64,000 nt of DNA from Neobacillus mesonae (GTDB taxonomy: Bacteria; Bacillota; Bacilli; Paenibacillales; Paenibacillaceae): the NCBI GenBank assembly GCA_023715865.1, contig JAMBOW010000001.1:124001-188000 (forward strand). The letters run 5' to 3'. The position numbers and the translations under genes are program-made. Shown one piece after another: positions 52,130 to 61,714 of this stretch. The notes under the pieces are model-generated. The model was not told the DNA's origin. It made no database searches and saw only the letters and a list, made by a program, of their open reading frames with translations. Positions within the stretch are counted from its first letter, which is position 1, and the number at the start of each line of letters is the position of its first letter.

Positions 52130-53230
52130 ATGGATAAAAACGAACTGATCAGCAAGCTGAATTTAATTACGCATAAACTCATGAGTCTAGAGCGGCCAAG
52201 TAATGAACAGGAGCTTCGGCAGATGGGAGAAGATGCAGAGCGGCGAGGTTACTTTGCCCGCGACTTTGGTATGGAGGAGTGGGATTGGCCTCAGGGTGTT
52301 GGATTGTACGGATTAAGTAAAATCGGCCATTACTTTAATGACGACAGATACGCCTCCTACGCAGTTCCTTGGCTGCAAAAGCAGCTGAACAAAGGCTTGC
52401 CGAGCCGCAATATCAACACAACGGCTCCGCTTCTCTCACTGATGGACCTGCAAGAAGCTCAGAAGCTGAGCCATGAATGGATCGATTGGCTGATGAATGG
52501 ACTTCCTCGTACTGAAGAAGACGGCTATCAGCATGTTACAACAGGTGCAGCTTCAAGCGAGATCACGCTCCACGAGAATGAAATTTGGATCGACACCTTG
52601 TTTATGGCCATTCTGTTTACAGCCAAGATGGGTGTCCGGTATGATATCGAAAATTGGCGCCGGACTTCAATCCATCAGCTGCTCGTACACATCAAATATT
52701 TGTATGATAAAAATACGGGACTGTTCTACCATGGCTGGCATTTTGGTGAACGGCACAATTTCAGCGAAGCCTTCTGGTGCCGGGGCAACAGCTGGTTTGC
52801 GCTCGGACTGCCGGAATATCTTGATCTGATGCGCCCGCATCTCGATGAAGGGGTATTCCTGTATCTGCAGCAGACTTTTCAGGCTCAAGTCAATTCACTG
52901 CTAACGCTTCAGGACGAAAGCGGATTATGGCACACACTCTTGGATGATCAAGACAGCTACACAGAAACGTCCGGATCTGCTGCCATAGCTGCAGGTATAC
53001 TGCTGGGCGTGCGCAAAGGACTGCTTCCTGCCTCCTATAAGCAGGCTGCTCTTAAAACGGTTCGTGCTGTAATCGAGAGAGTGGATGAAGACGGAGTAGT
53101 CCAAGGGGTCTCAGGCGGAACGCCAATCGGATCTGCGAAAGAGGATTATAAGAATATTATTATCGCTCCAATGGCTTATGGACAGGCGCTCGCGATTGTT
53201 CTCCTTGGAGAGGCACTTTATTTCTGCTGA
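52130..53230 (+). CDS. GH105/GH88-type unsaturated uronyl hydrolase
   Basis: 366 residues from the ATG at 52130 (AAGGAG, 9 nt); a frame extending to 51950 would overlap iolE. YteR/YesR-like (alpha/alpha)6 toroid: WDWPQGVGLYGLSKI, NEIWIDTLFMAILFTAKMG (the Asp is a candidate catalytic residue), YHGWHFGERHNFSEAFWCRGNSWFALGLPEYL and SAAIAAGILLGVRKG. No signal peptide, so it acts on imported unsaturated disaccharides. Its place inside an inositol operon is unusual; see the findings. Confidence 0.85.
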   Translation: MDKNELISKLNLITHKLMSLERPSNEQELRQMGEDAERRGYFARDFGMEEWDWPQGVGLYGLSKIGHYFNDDRYASYAVPWLQKQLNKGLPSRNINTTAPLLSLMDLQEAQKLSHEWIDWLMNGLPRTEEDGYQHVTTGAASSEITLHENEIWIDTLFMAILFTAKMGVRYDIENWRRTSIHQLLVHIKYLYDKNTGLFYHGWHFGERHNFSEAFWCRGNSWFALGLPEYLDLMRPHLDEGVFLYLQQTFQAQVNSLLTLQDESGLWHTLLDDQDSYTETSGSAAIAAGILLGVRKGLLPASYKQAALKTVRAVIERVDEDGVVQGVSGGTPIGSAKEDYKNIIIAPMAYGQALAIVLLGEALYFC

Positions 53231-53282
53231 TGCGTTCAGATGTGATTCTACTCCATATTACCTGTCAGGAGGCATAAGAATA

Positions 53283-54368
53283 ATGAAGAAGTCAATCGGA
53301 GTCGGCATTATCGGCGCTGGGCGGATCGGCAGACTGCATGCAGATAATTTGCTTAAGCTGCCGTCGTTTTCATTGAAGGCAGTCGCAGAAATGATGGTAA
53401 CCGAGGAATTGCTGGAATGGGCTCGAGTTCGTGGGATTGCACAGGTTATAAGCGATGGTGAATTCGTAATTAATGATCCGACTATTGAAGCGGTGTTCAT
53501 CTGTACCCCTACGTTAACACATATCGAATGGATCAAAAAAGCAGCCAGGGCGGGCAAGCATATTTTCTGCGAAAAGCCGATCAGCATGTCAAACGTGGAA
53601 ACAGCCGAAGCGCTTCAAATCGCTGAGGAATCTGGAGTAAAGCTTCAAATCGGGTTTAACCGGCGGATGGACCCTAGCTTTCGTAAACTGAAGCAGCTGG
53701 TGGAGGAAGGCAAGATCGGCAAGCCACATGTCTTGAAAATAACCTCACGCGATCCTATGCCTCCAAGTGAAGAGTATGTCCGCTCGTCTGGCGGAATGTT
53801 TATGGATATGACCATACATGATTTTGATATGGCGCGTTATTTAATGAATGAAGAAGTTACGGAGGTCTATGCGTATGGGGCGAGCTTGATTGATCCTATG
53901 TTCGCCCGAAACGGAGATGTCGATACCGCGATCATAACGCTTACCTTTGCCAGCGGAGCAATCGGTGTCATAGATAACAGCCGTCAGGCGGTGTACGGGT
54001 ACGATCAGCGTGTTGAAATATTCGGTGATCTCGGAGCAGCTGCTGCGGATAACTGTCGTCCTACAACCGTAGAATTATCCACCGCTTCTGCCGTTTTGCG
54101 TGATAAACCGCTCCACTTCTTCCTAGAGCGTTATAACCAAGCCTATATGGATGAGGTGGCGGCTTTTGCAGAAGCAATTGTACGGGATGAACCCGTTGTT
54201 TGCTCCGGATTTGACGGCTTACAAGCAGAGCGGATTGCTGATGCGGCCAAGGAATCGCATCGAACTGGACGGCCAGTCAAACTGCCTGCTCTTGCCGCTG
54301 GGCCTTTTGATAGCCGCAGCTTAGTGGATTATGATCACGATAAGGAGGGGAGTATATGTCTCGATTAA
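53283..54368 (+). CDS. iolG: Inositol 2-dehydrogenase-like oxidoreductase IolG
   Basis: 361 residues, Gfo/Idh/MocA family. The start at 53283 follows CAGGAGG; a longer frame to 53178 overlaps the GH105 gene. Rossmann motif IIGAGRIGRLHADNL, catalytic-Lys motif CEKPI (residues about 98-102) and MDMTIHDFDMARYLM. It would oxidise myo-inositol to 2-keto-myo-inositol with NAD. The last codons overlap iolB by 13 nt. Confidence 0.9.
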   Translation: MKKSIGVGIIGAGRIGRLHADNLLKLPSFSLKAVAEMMVTEELLEWARVRGIAQVISDGEFVINDPTIEAVFICTPTLTHIEWIKKAARAGKHIFCEKPISMSNVETAEALQIAEESGVKLQIGFNRRMDPSFRKLKQLVEEGKIGKPHVLKITSRDPMPPSEEYVRSSGGMFMDMTIHDFDMARYLMNEEVTEVYAYGASLIDPMFARNGDVDTAIITLTFASGAIGVIDNSRQAVYGYDQRVEIFGDLGAAAADNCRPTTVELSTASAVLRDKPLHFFLERYNQAYMDEVAAFAEAIVRDEPVVCSGFDGLQAERIADAAKESHRTGRPVKLPALAAGPFDSRSLVDYDHDKEGSICLD

Positions 54369-55168
54369 TCATAAAGGCTGATGAACCAGACAAGGACGGG
54401 CGCATATTGGCAGTCACACCGGAAAGCGCCGGCTGGAAATATGTTGGTTTTGAGGTTTACCGGCTGCAGGCAGGTGACACGCTGTCCCGCGTTACTGACG
54501 GAAATGAAGCCTGCCTCGTTCTGCTTACTGGAAAGGCAGACGTACAGGCAGGAGAAAAGAAGTTTACGGGAATAGGCAGCCGCATGTCGGTATTTGAAGG
54601 CATCCCGCCACACGCTGTATATGTTCCGGCAGGGGAGAGCTATGCAGTAAACGCATTAACCGAGGTGGAACTGGCAGTTTGCTTAGCACCGGGGACAGGA
54701 AAATATCCCTCAAGGCTGATCTCTCCTTCGGAAATTGGGGTAGAAGAGCGAGGTTCAGGAAGCATGTCACGTCAGGTGATTAATATCCTGCCTGAGCAGA
54801 AGGAAGCAGAGAGTCTGCTGGTCGTTGAAGTGCACACACGCGGAGGAAATTGGTCCAGCTATCCTCCTCATAAGCATGACACGGATCAGCTTCCAGACGA
54901 ATCCTATTTGGAGGAAACCTATTATCATAGGATGAATCCCCCGCATGGCTTTATAGTGCAGCGAGTATACAATGATGATCGAAGTCTTGATGAGACCATG
55001 GCAGTTACAGACCGCTCTGTTGTACTCGTTCCCGAAGGTTACCATCCAGTATCGGCTCCGCCGGGCTATGATTCGTATTATCTCAATGTGATGGCCGGTC
55101 CTGTACGAACCTGGGTATTTCGAAATGACCCGGAGCATGAATGGCTGTTTGAGAGAAAAATGAACTGA
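54356..55168 (+). CDS. iolB: 5-deoxy-glucuronate isomerase IolB
   Basis: Bicupin of 270 residues in the KduI/IolB family; converts 5-deoxy-glucuronate to 2-deoxy-5-keto-gluconate. Metal site in SSYPPHKHDTDQLPDESYLEETYYHRMNPPHGFIVQRVY (HxH, Glu, His). The start overlaps the end of iolG. It is the last gene of the operon; a fructose-bisphosphate-aldolase-like IolJ and a separate transporter are not in the window. Confidence 0.94.
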   Translation: MSRLIIKADEPDKDGRILAVTPESAGWKYVGFEVYRLQAGDTLSRVTDGNEACLVLLTGKADVQAGEKKFTGIGSRMSVFEGIPPHAVYVPAGESYAVNALTEVELAVCLAPGTGKYPSRLISPSEIGVEERGSGSMSRQVINILPEQKEAESLLVVEVHTRGGNWSSYPPHKHDTDQLPDESYLEETYYHRMNPPHGFIVQRVYNDDRSLDETMAVTDRSVVLVPEGYHPVSAPPGYDSYYLNVMAGPVRTWVFRNDPEHEWLFERKMN

Positions 55169-55212
55169 ACTCATTTAGAGGTGTCATGTAGAGTCAAAAA
55201 GCTTAAGGGAAT

Positions 55213-55250
55213 GGACTTCAGCTTCGCTAAATCGGCGAAGCTTGAGGTCT
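55213..55250 (+). terminator. Hairpin after iolB
   Basis: GGAC-TCAGCTTCG pairs with CGAAGCTTGA-GTCT around CTAAATCGG; the tail is ATTCGCAT, not U-rich. A strong fold but a poor intrinsic terminator. The rest of the gap to 55492 holds the promoter and leader of the next gene. Confidence 0.5.
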
Positions 55251-55359
55251 ATTCGCATATGCATTGTGCCAATCTCTGCTTGTGAGAAAGGGGAATGCCT
55301 CGGTGTAAAGCAGCGGAAAGCACAGCAGTTCACATATATGGCTCATTCGGACAGCTGTA

Positions 55360-55368
55360 TGCTATAAT
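55360..55368 (+). promoter_or_regulatory. Extended -10 promoter for the AraC-type gene
   Basis: TGCTATAAT (55360-55368), an extended -10 element with a weak -35. The start codon at 55493 lies about 120 nt downstream. Confidence 0.55.
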
Positions 55369-55492
55369 GACAAAAACTAGAAACCGGTATTGCCAATCAG
55401 TTAAGTTAAGCAATTTGAATTGTCCTGTTACAAGCAATGGAAGAGTTGAGAACGGCTTAATCAACACACGAGGATGGAGGAGTTGTTGTCTA

Positions 55493-57745
55493 TTGTCCCG
55501 TACTTGGTATCATCGATTGCTGCTTTCCTATTTTCCAATATTTTTGCTGACTGTAACGATCCTGATCTTCGTCTCCTTTGTTTTCGTTAACGATATCTCT
55601 CGGATGGAAACTAAGAAAGCAGATCGTATCGCTTCCAGCTATCTGGTAGACAGCGTGGACCTTACGATGAAGGAAATTGAATTGTCAGTGCTGGAGTCTG
55701 TTGAAAGCACGGAGGCTTACAAGCAGTATTTTAACAAAAGCGTGGCCAGTACGGATGACATCTATGCGATTGCCAAGAGTCTGCGAGAGCTTACTTCCAG
55801 TTCCCCATTTATTCAGTCGGTATATTTGTATGACAAAAATAATGAAAGCGTTTTAACGCAAGGCGGACTGGAGGGAGTAAACGGCTTTTCCGACGAAGCT
55901 TGGATACGAAGTATAACTGCTGGTGAGCTGCCTTCCGGCTGGCAGAAGGTCAGGGATTACGATGCTGGCCTCGTTCAGCGTATGCCCATACGCGTGCTTA
56001 CTATTAATAAAGGGCTGCCCTTGCCATTCGGATCCGAGGGAGTGCTTGTCGTCAATGTCAAAATGAGCGGTATTGAGCAGATCGTTGACAGTATGGTTAA
56101 CGGTCAGCTTTCTTTCCTTCATATAGTGGACCGTGAGGGTCAGGTTGTTTATCGGGCTCATTCCGGGGGGGAAGAGGCTGAGGGCGGCAAAGTACTTAAT
56201 GCTATTACTTTGGATCGGCTTGGTTGGTCCATTGAAAGTGGAATTAAAGCTGGCAATTTATTCGGTTGGGTATCCGTTATTTCCTATCTATGGGTAGCGA
56301 TAGCCTTGGGAACTGTGCTTTGTGCAATCATATATCTGGTATACGTTACTCGGCGAAATTACAAACCGATCCAAGTGATTATGAACCGAATCGAAGCTCA
56401 TCAAATCCGTACTATGGATTTATCTGAGTCAAAGAATGATGAGATGAAGCTCATTGACGGTGTCCTCGAAAATTTGATCCATCATATGTCGGACTATGAT
56501 AAAAAAAGCAGGGAGAACGTGCTTCTGCAGCGCAGCAAGCTGTTTTCTGACCTTTTATATGGTGAACATTTAGACAATAACATGGCTGGACGGCTGAAAG
56601 AGCTGTCACCTTTTACCGGTATAGACTCTTCAACTTGCTTTACTGTCGTTGTCAGCGAAATTAACAGATATGAGAAGGTCTTTGAGGAGCGATACTCGAG
56701 AGGGGATCAGAACGCACTCAAATTTGCACTGATCAATGTGTTTCAGGAACAGGCAAGAGCAGCAAATTTGCAGTGCTGGGCAGAGTGGGTTGGTCATGAC
56801 CGCTCAGCAGCGATTTTTCTTGCCACTGAGGAAGATGAGGATATGACGGAAAAAATCAGACTCGCTGCGGAGGAGTGCCGTTCTTGGGTAGAGCAAAACT
56901 TACGTATTTCGCTCAGCTTTGGCATTGGACCTGCAGCGGATGGGATGGCCAAAATCCGTGATTCCTATATAGCTGCCGAATCAGCAATGCAGCATAAATT
57001 ACTGAGAAATGGAGACATTACGTTATCCGGTTCCGGTGAATCGCCTCAGCAATTGTTAGAGACTTATACCTATTTGCAAATGATCGCTGAATTTGTTAAG
57101 CAATTTCGAATGTCCAGCAGCAATTGGCGGGATCAATTAGAGCACATTTTCGCAACGTTCGAGAAGCATTACTTACCGGATGACCATATTCGTTCCTTGA
57201 TTCAGGCGATGCTGCAAATGCTCAGCAGAGAAGTTGCCGTCATGTCGGAGCAACTTGAGGAGGAGCTGTCCGGGGAGAGCATTGAGAACACGATGAAGCT
57301 GTTGGATGAAGCGGAAACGTTAGACACCATTAAGTCTATTCTTTTTGAATATTTAACGGATCTGTTCCGTACCTATGTCTCGGTCAGTGAGACGAAGAGC
57401 TATCGTGCGATGGTCAATGAGATGAAGGATTATATAGAAGAGCATTTCAAGAATCCTGATCTTTCCTTAAAGCATCTGAGCGACCGTTTTCAAATTTCCG
57501 GTAAATACGCCAGCTACTTATTCAAAACGGAGTTTAACATGAAGTTTGTGGGTTTTGTCACTGAGCTGCGGATGAAGGAAGCTGAGAAGCTTCTCTTGAC
57601 AACAGACTGTTCGCTGCAAGATATTGCTCTTCAAGTCGGTTATGCTAATGCCATATCATTTGGAAGAGTGTTTAAACGATTGGAGGGAATAACACCGGGG
57701 GATTATCGAAGATTAAAACGTCATCCATCCGTTACTGAAATATAA
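55493..57745 (+). CDS. Membrane-anchored AraC-type regulator
   Basis: About 750 residues from a TTG at 55493 behind GGAGG (spacing 12); the frame continues upstream to 55295 across the promoter, so the shorter start is preferred. Membrane helix near residues 10-32 and another near 265-285, with a ligand-sensing loop between. The C-terminal AraC domain (about 640-745) has SLKHLSDRFQISGKYASYLFKTEFNM and LQDIALQVGYANAISFGRVFKRLEGITPGDYRR. It resembles one-component sugar regulators of Paenibacillus and should control the importer that follows. Confidence 0.88.
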   Translation: MSRTWYHRLLLSYFPIFLLTVTILIFVSFVFVNDISRMETKKADRIASSYLVDSVDLTMKEIELSVLESVESTEAYKQYFNKSVASTDDIYAIAKSLRELTSSSPFIQSVYLYDKNNESVLTQGGLEGVNGFSDEAWIRSITAGELPSGWQKVRDYDAGLVQRMPIRVLTINKGLPLPFGSEGVLVVNVKMSGIEQIVDSMVNGQLSFLHIVDREGQVVYRAHSGGEEAEGGKVLNAITLDRLGWSIESGIKAGNLFGWVSVISYLWVAIALGTVLCAIIYLVYVTRRNYKPIQVIMNRIEAHQIRTMDLSESKNDEMKLIDGVLENLIHHMSDYDKKSRENVLLQRSKLFSDLLYGEHLDNNMAGRLKELSPFTGIDSSTCFTVVVSEINRYEKVFEERYSRGDQNALKFALINVFQEQARAANLQCWAEWVGHDRSAAIFLATEEDEDMTEKIRLAAEECRSWVEQNLRISLSFGIGPAADGMAKIRDSYIAAESAMQHKLLRNGDITLSGSGESPQQLLETYTYLQMIAEFVKQFRMSSSNWRDQLEHIFATFEKHYLPDDHIRSLIQAMLQMLSREVAVMSEQLEEELSGESIENTMKLLDEAETLDTIKSILFEYLTDLFRTYVSVSETKSYRAMVNEMKDYIEEHFKNPDLSLKHLSDRFQISGKYASYLFKTEFNMKFVGFVTELRMKEAEKLLLTTDCSLQDIALQVGYANAISFGRVFKRLEGITPGDYRRLKRHPSVTEI

Positions 57746-57795
57746 TGCTTGTGATCGATGAATTTTTGTACGTTATCGAATCAATGTTAAGAATG

Positions 57796-57843
57796 CATCC
57801 ATGCACGCATCTCCTATAGGGGGACGAAGCTTGGATGTTTTTT
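57796..57843 (+). terminator. Terminator after the AraC-type gene
   Basis: CATCCATGC and GCTTGGATG (one mismatch) with a 24-nt loop, followed by TTTTTTT. Confidence 0.7.
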
Positions 57844-58138
57844 TATGGGGTACGGGCTTCTCACAATGAGGATTATGGGCGGGGGACAGTCATCAAGCGT
57901 TTTGCGAATATAGGCAGTTTGTGAAAATGGTTTATTCGCTGACCTGACATCGAAGTTAGGAACTCATCGGCAATAGAGAACGACTGTTTTTGAATATGGT
58001 TGCACATGCGAATACAGTTGGCTCATAAACCGAAAGTCCGATTTTTGGTAGAGCCGGTGAGCCGAAACTGGTTTATTGTCAAACGGCCGGCCCCTGTGAA
58101 ATACTTTGGACACATCAAACGGTGAAGGAGATGGAAAA
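57844..58138. other. Intergenic region before the binding protein gene
   Basis: About 295 bp, holding only what is likely an activator-controlled promoter; I saw no good sigma-A pair, no coding sequence and no repeat. Confidence 0.5.
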
Positions 58139-59725
58139 ATGACAGTAAAGGCACATCGACGAGTCTTGAAAAAGGCAATCGGACTTACCACGACAGCAGC
58201 TCTTATTGTATCCCTGCTTGCTGGATGTTCTGCAAGCTCTAATGAAGGAACGTCAGGCAGCAGCGCTGCTGAAGGAGAGCGTGTTACCCTAAAGGTAGAA
58301 GTGTTTGACAGGGGAAACAGCCCGGCACCGTATACAATTACGAATAACTATTTGAGCAATCTTGTGCAAGAGAAATTTGGAGACCCGAATAATATCGATG
58401 TTGAGTATGTTCCGATACAGCGCTCAGAGGAAGTGACAAAGCTTAACGTTCTCATGGCGAGCAACACCGATGTGCCCGATATTGTCTTTGTGTACGATTC
58501 AAGCGTATTTTATCGCTACGCACAGCAGGGCGGGCTGACTGATGTCGGTGAGCTCATTGATCAATACGGACCCAATCTGAAGGAATTCCTCGGTGAAGAT
58601 ACATTGAAATTCGGACAGCTAGAAGGGCAGCAATTTGCAATTCCGGGTAAGCGAGCTATTACGGGACGCTACAGCTCTTACATCCGTCAAGATTGGTTAG
58701 ACAAATTAGGTCTGCCGGTGCCTACCAACACCGATGAATTGTATACAACTTTGAAAGCGTTTAAAGAGCAGGATCCCGGTAATTTAGGCAGCCAAAACAT
58801 TCCGATGGGCATGGCGCTTGCCCCGGCTCAGTTTGAAACCTTGATCTACTCCTTTATTAAGCCTATTAAAGGCGACTTGACCTACGGTCAGCGTTATGAG
58901 CTGCCGCTTCATGAAGGGTTTAAGGATGCCATGCAGTTCTTAAATAAGCTGTACAACGAGGGATTAATCAGTAAGGACTTCAGCTTGGATGAAGACAAGT
59001 CACAGCTGGTGAAGGATCTTCAGAACGGAAATGTTGGATATTGGTCGGAGGACGTTGACGTATTATTCTACAAGGACGGGACACTTGATAATTTGTACAA
59101 AAATGTAGAGGGCAGCAATGTGCTTCCGGTGGATGTGTATACCAATGCTAATGTGGACAATAAGTACATCAAATCCCGCTATGGGACTAACGGTATGTAC
59201 ATCATGATTCCGAAGAGCAGCAAGCGTGCTGTGGAAGCGATCAAATATCTGGACTGGATGGCTTCAGAGAACAATTTGATCGATATTTACAGCGGGGTTG
59301 AAGGCGAAAACTACGATTTGGTAGACGGTATTCCTGTGGTGAAAACCGATGTTTCTCAGGAGTTTGCAGATCGACTGTTTAACGCTGGCGATATGGCCAT
59401 TATTTCGAATGGCAAGAACATCGGAGACCAGGCGATGAATGAAAAAGCATGGATTATGGGATTCCCTGAACATAATCAAGACCTGTTAAGACAATCGATT
59501 GACATCGCCAATACAGATACGATCGGCCCGATCATCTTTGACAAGCCTATTGAAGCGGAGTCCAAGTATGGCACGGCGTTGAAAGACAAGCTTAACGTCA
59601 TTATCGTCAAGACGGCTATGGCAAAACCAGAGGAATTTGAGAAGGTATACGAACAGGAAATGAATGATTATATGTCCCTTGGCGGAGCGGAGCTGAAAAA
59701 AGAACTAGAGCAGGCTCTGCAATAA
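58139..59725 (+). CDS. Extracellular solute-binding lipoprotein
   Basis: 528 residues from the ATG at 58139 (AAGGAG 8 nt before). Signal peptide with lipobox LLAGC (Cys near residue 31). LplA-like mature domain: NPADIVF-type segment DVPDIVFVYDSS, ITGRYSSYIRQDWLDKLGLPVPTNTDELYTTLKAF and the C-terminal KPEEFEKVYEQEMNDYMSLGGAELKKELEQAL. It is the first gene of the second importer set, downstream of the AraC-type regulator. Substrate unknown. Confidence 0.9.
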   Translation: MTVKAHRRVLKKAIGLTTTAALIVSLLAGCSASSNEGTSGSSAAEGERVTLKVEVFDRGNSPAPYTITNNYLSNLVQEKFGDPNNIDVEYVPIQRSEEVTKLNVLMASNTDVPDIVFVYDSSVFYRYAQQGGLTDVGELIDQYGPNLKEFLGEDTLKFGQLEGQQFAIPGKRAITGRYSSYIRQDWLDKLGLPVPTNTDELYTTLKAFKEQDPGNLGSQNIPMGMALAPAQFETLIYSFIKPIKGDLTYGQRYELPLHEGFKDAMQFLNKLYNEGLISKDFSLDEDKSQLVKDLQNGNVGYWSEDVDVLFYKDGTLDNLYKNVEGSNVLPVDVYTNANVDNKYIKSRYGTNGMYIMIPKSSKRAVEAIKYLDWMASENNLIDIYSGVEGENYDLVDGIPVVKTDVSQEFADRLFNAGDMAIISNGKNIGDQAMNEKAWIMGFPEHNQDLLRQSIDIANTDTIGPIIFDKPIEAESKYGTALKDKLNVIIVKTAMAKPEEFEKVYEQEMNDYMSLGGAELKKELEQALQ

Positions 59726-59763
59726 CTTCCAGCTCAGCGCAGTAAAACAAAATTGTTAAGGAA

Positions 59764-59807
59764 ACCGGGGCGGATGGTGCTGGCCGCTGATCGTCCCGGT
59801 TTTTTTC
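59764..59807 (+). terminator. Intra-operon terminator between binding protein and permeases
   Basis: ACCGGG (59764-59769) and CCCGGT (59795-59800), with adjacent CG/CG pairing, followed by TTTTTT. Partial read-through would make the binding protein more abundant than the permeases. Confidence 0.75.
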
Positions 59808-59824
59808 GATAGGAGGAGACCGAT

Positions 59825-60727
59825 TTGACCAATGCGGCATACTTTAAACGTTATTGGCAGTTGTACGCGCTTCTTTTGCTGCCCATCCTATACTTTCTCA
59901 TTTTCCGCTATGGACCGATGTATGGGGTGCAGATCGCTTTTAAGGATTTCAACTTGTTTCAAGGAATCAGCGGCAGTGAGTGGATCGGCTTTGACGCTTT
60001 CCGTGAGGTCTTTGGCATGCGAGATTTCTACACAACACTAAAGAACACCTTTATGCTGAACTTTCTTGACCTGCTTGTGTCATTCCCTGCTCCCATCATT
60101 TTGGCCATTATGCTGTACGAAATTCGATCGGCATGGTTCAAGAAAATATCTCAAACGATTCTTTACATTCCTCACTTTATTTCATGGGTGATTATCGGCG
60201 GGATCGTATATCAGCTGTTCGGCAATCAATCAGGGATGGTCAATGGTGTGCTTATAAGTATGGGGCTGGATCCCATTCCGTTTCTAACAGAGAAAAACTC
60301 TTGGCTTGTTACTTACTTGTTTACAGGCGTTTGGCAAAGCGCAGGCTGGGGAACGATTCTTTATTTAGCTGCTTTGACAGGAGTAAACAAAGAATTGTTT
60401 GAAGCAGCGGAGGTTGATGGAGCTACACGCCTGAAGAAGATATGGCATATTACACTGCCAAGTATTAAGCCGACCATCGTTACCCTGCTGATCCTTAACC
60501 TTGGAAAAATGGTCAGTATCGGCTTTGACCGTCCATATATTATCGGAAATACGGCTGTGCGCGAATATTCAGACGTCCTTAGTACCTTTGTATATCGGAT
60601 TGGTCTTGAATCCGGACAGTATACTTTGGCAACCGTAGTCGGCTTGTTCCAGGCTGTGGTCGGACTCGTATTCATTCTCGGCTCTAACTATATATCGAAG
60701 AAAGTAACTGGAAACGGTATCCTGTAA
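59825..60727 (+). CDS. ABC permease, LplB type
   Basis: 300 residues, TTG start after AGGAGG. Six membrane helices; LplB-like start YWQLYALLLLPILYFLIFRYGPMYGVQIAFKDFNLFQGI; coupling loop EAAEVDGATRLKKIWHITLPSIKPT. It is the channel partner of the next gene. Confidence 0.92.
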   Translation: MTNAAYFKRYWQLYALLLLPILYFLIFRYGPMYGVQIAFKDFNLFQGISGSEWIGFDAFREVFGMRDFYTTLKNTFMLNFLDLLVSFPAPIILAIMLYEIRSAWFKKISQTILYIPHFISWVIIGGIVYQLFGNQSGMVNGVLISMGLDPIPFLTEKNSWLVTYLFTGVWQSAGWGTILYLAALTGVNKELFEAAEVDGATRLKKIWHITLPSIKPTIVTLLILNLGKMVSIGFDRPYIIGNTAVREYSDVLSTFVYRIGLESGQYTLATVVGLFQAVVGLVFILGSNYISKKVTGNGIL

Positions 60728-60750
60728 CAACTAGAAAAGGAGATGGGGAA

Positions 60751-61623
60751 ATGAGTGAGCGTACTTCAAACCGAATTTTTGACATTGTTAACATTACGTT
60801 TGTCGCCTTATTTGTGTTATTCTGCTTGGCTCCTTTTTTGCATACGATAGCCGTTTCGCTGAGCTCCAACCGAGCGATTACTTCAGGTGAAGTAACGCTT
60901 TTTCCTATTGAAGTGAACTGGGACGCCTATATTCAGGTGTTTTCAGACCAGTCTATGATTCGTTCGCTTGGCTTCACAGTCGTATTAACGGTTGCTACAA
61001 CCGTGCTGTGCATGCTTTTTACGATCGCTGCTGCTTATCCACTGACGAAAACGAAATTGAAAGGACGCAAGCTGTTCATGTATGTCATTATCATTACGAT
61101 GTTCTTTAGCGGAGGAATCATTCCAGAGTATCTGCTGATTCGTGATTTGGGGATGATTAACTCCGTGTGGTCTCTTATTTTACCGGGACTGGTCAGTCCT
61201 TTTAATCTGATTATCCTTATTTCCTTCTTCAACAACATTCCATCCAGCTTGGAAGAATCAGCCGAAATTGATGGAAGCTCCCATATTCACACTTTGCTGA
61301 AAATTATACTGCCGCTGTCTATGCCGGTAATGGCCACACTGGCTCTCTTTTATGCTGTTGGGCGATGGAACGGATTTCAGGATTCTTTGATGTATATTAC
61401 AAACCCGGACTTGTACCCGCTTCAGCTGAAGTTATTCCAGATGGTACAAAACAACATGGTGAGTGAACTGACCCAAATGGAGGGGGCAAACCGCACACCG
61501 CTTACACCGGAGAGCTTGAAGGCGGCTACCGTCGTTTTTGCTACCGTACCTATTCTATGCGTATATCCATGGCTGCAAAAGTACTTTGTAAGCGGGGTTA
61601 TGCTTGGAGCAGTTAAAGGCTAG
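60751..61623 (+). CDS. ABC permease, LplC/YtcP type
   Basis: 290 residues; six helices; coupling loop ESAEIDGSSHIHTLLKIILPLSMPV; C terminus YFVSGVMLGAVKG, the normal subfamily ending. AAGGAGATGGGG precedes the start. No ATPase gene in the cluster. Confidence 0.92.
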   Translation: MSERTSNRIFDIVNITFVALFVLFCLAPFLHTIAVSLSSNRAITSGEVTLFPIEVNWDAYIQVFSDQSMIRSLGFTVVLTVATTVLCMLFTIAAAYPLTKTKLKGRKLFMYVIIITMFFSGGIIPEYLLIRDLGMINSVWSLILPGLVSPFNLIILISFFNNIPSSLEESAEIDGSSHIHTLLKIILPLSMPVMATLALFYAVGRWNGFQDSLMYITNPDLYPLQLKLFQMVQNNMVSELTQMEGANRTPLTPESLKAATVVFATVPILCVYPWLQKYFVSGVMLGAVKG

Positions 61624-61714
61624 GACAATTAGAAAGTAGTGTTATGACAAGTTTATTGGCTGGCCATTAGCTATTTGCACAGAAGGCGGCTTCGGAAAGG
61701 AGATTTTGCAGGAG

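Noticed and set aside
55295-55492. N-terminal extension of the membrane AraC-type protein
   Set aside because: The extended -10 promoter is inside this stretch and the translated residues are unlike the family; the TTG at 55493 is used instead.
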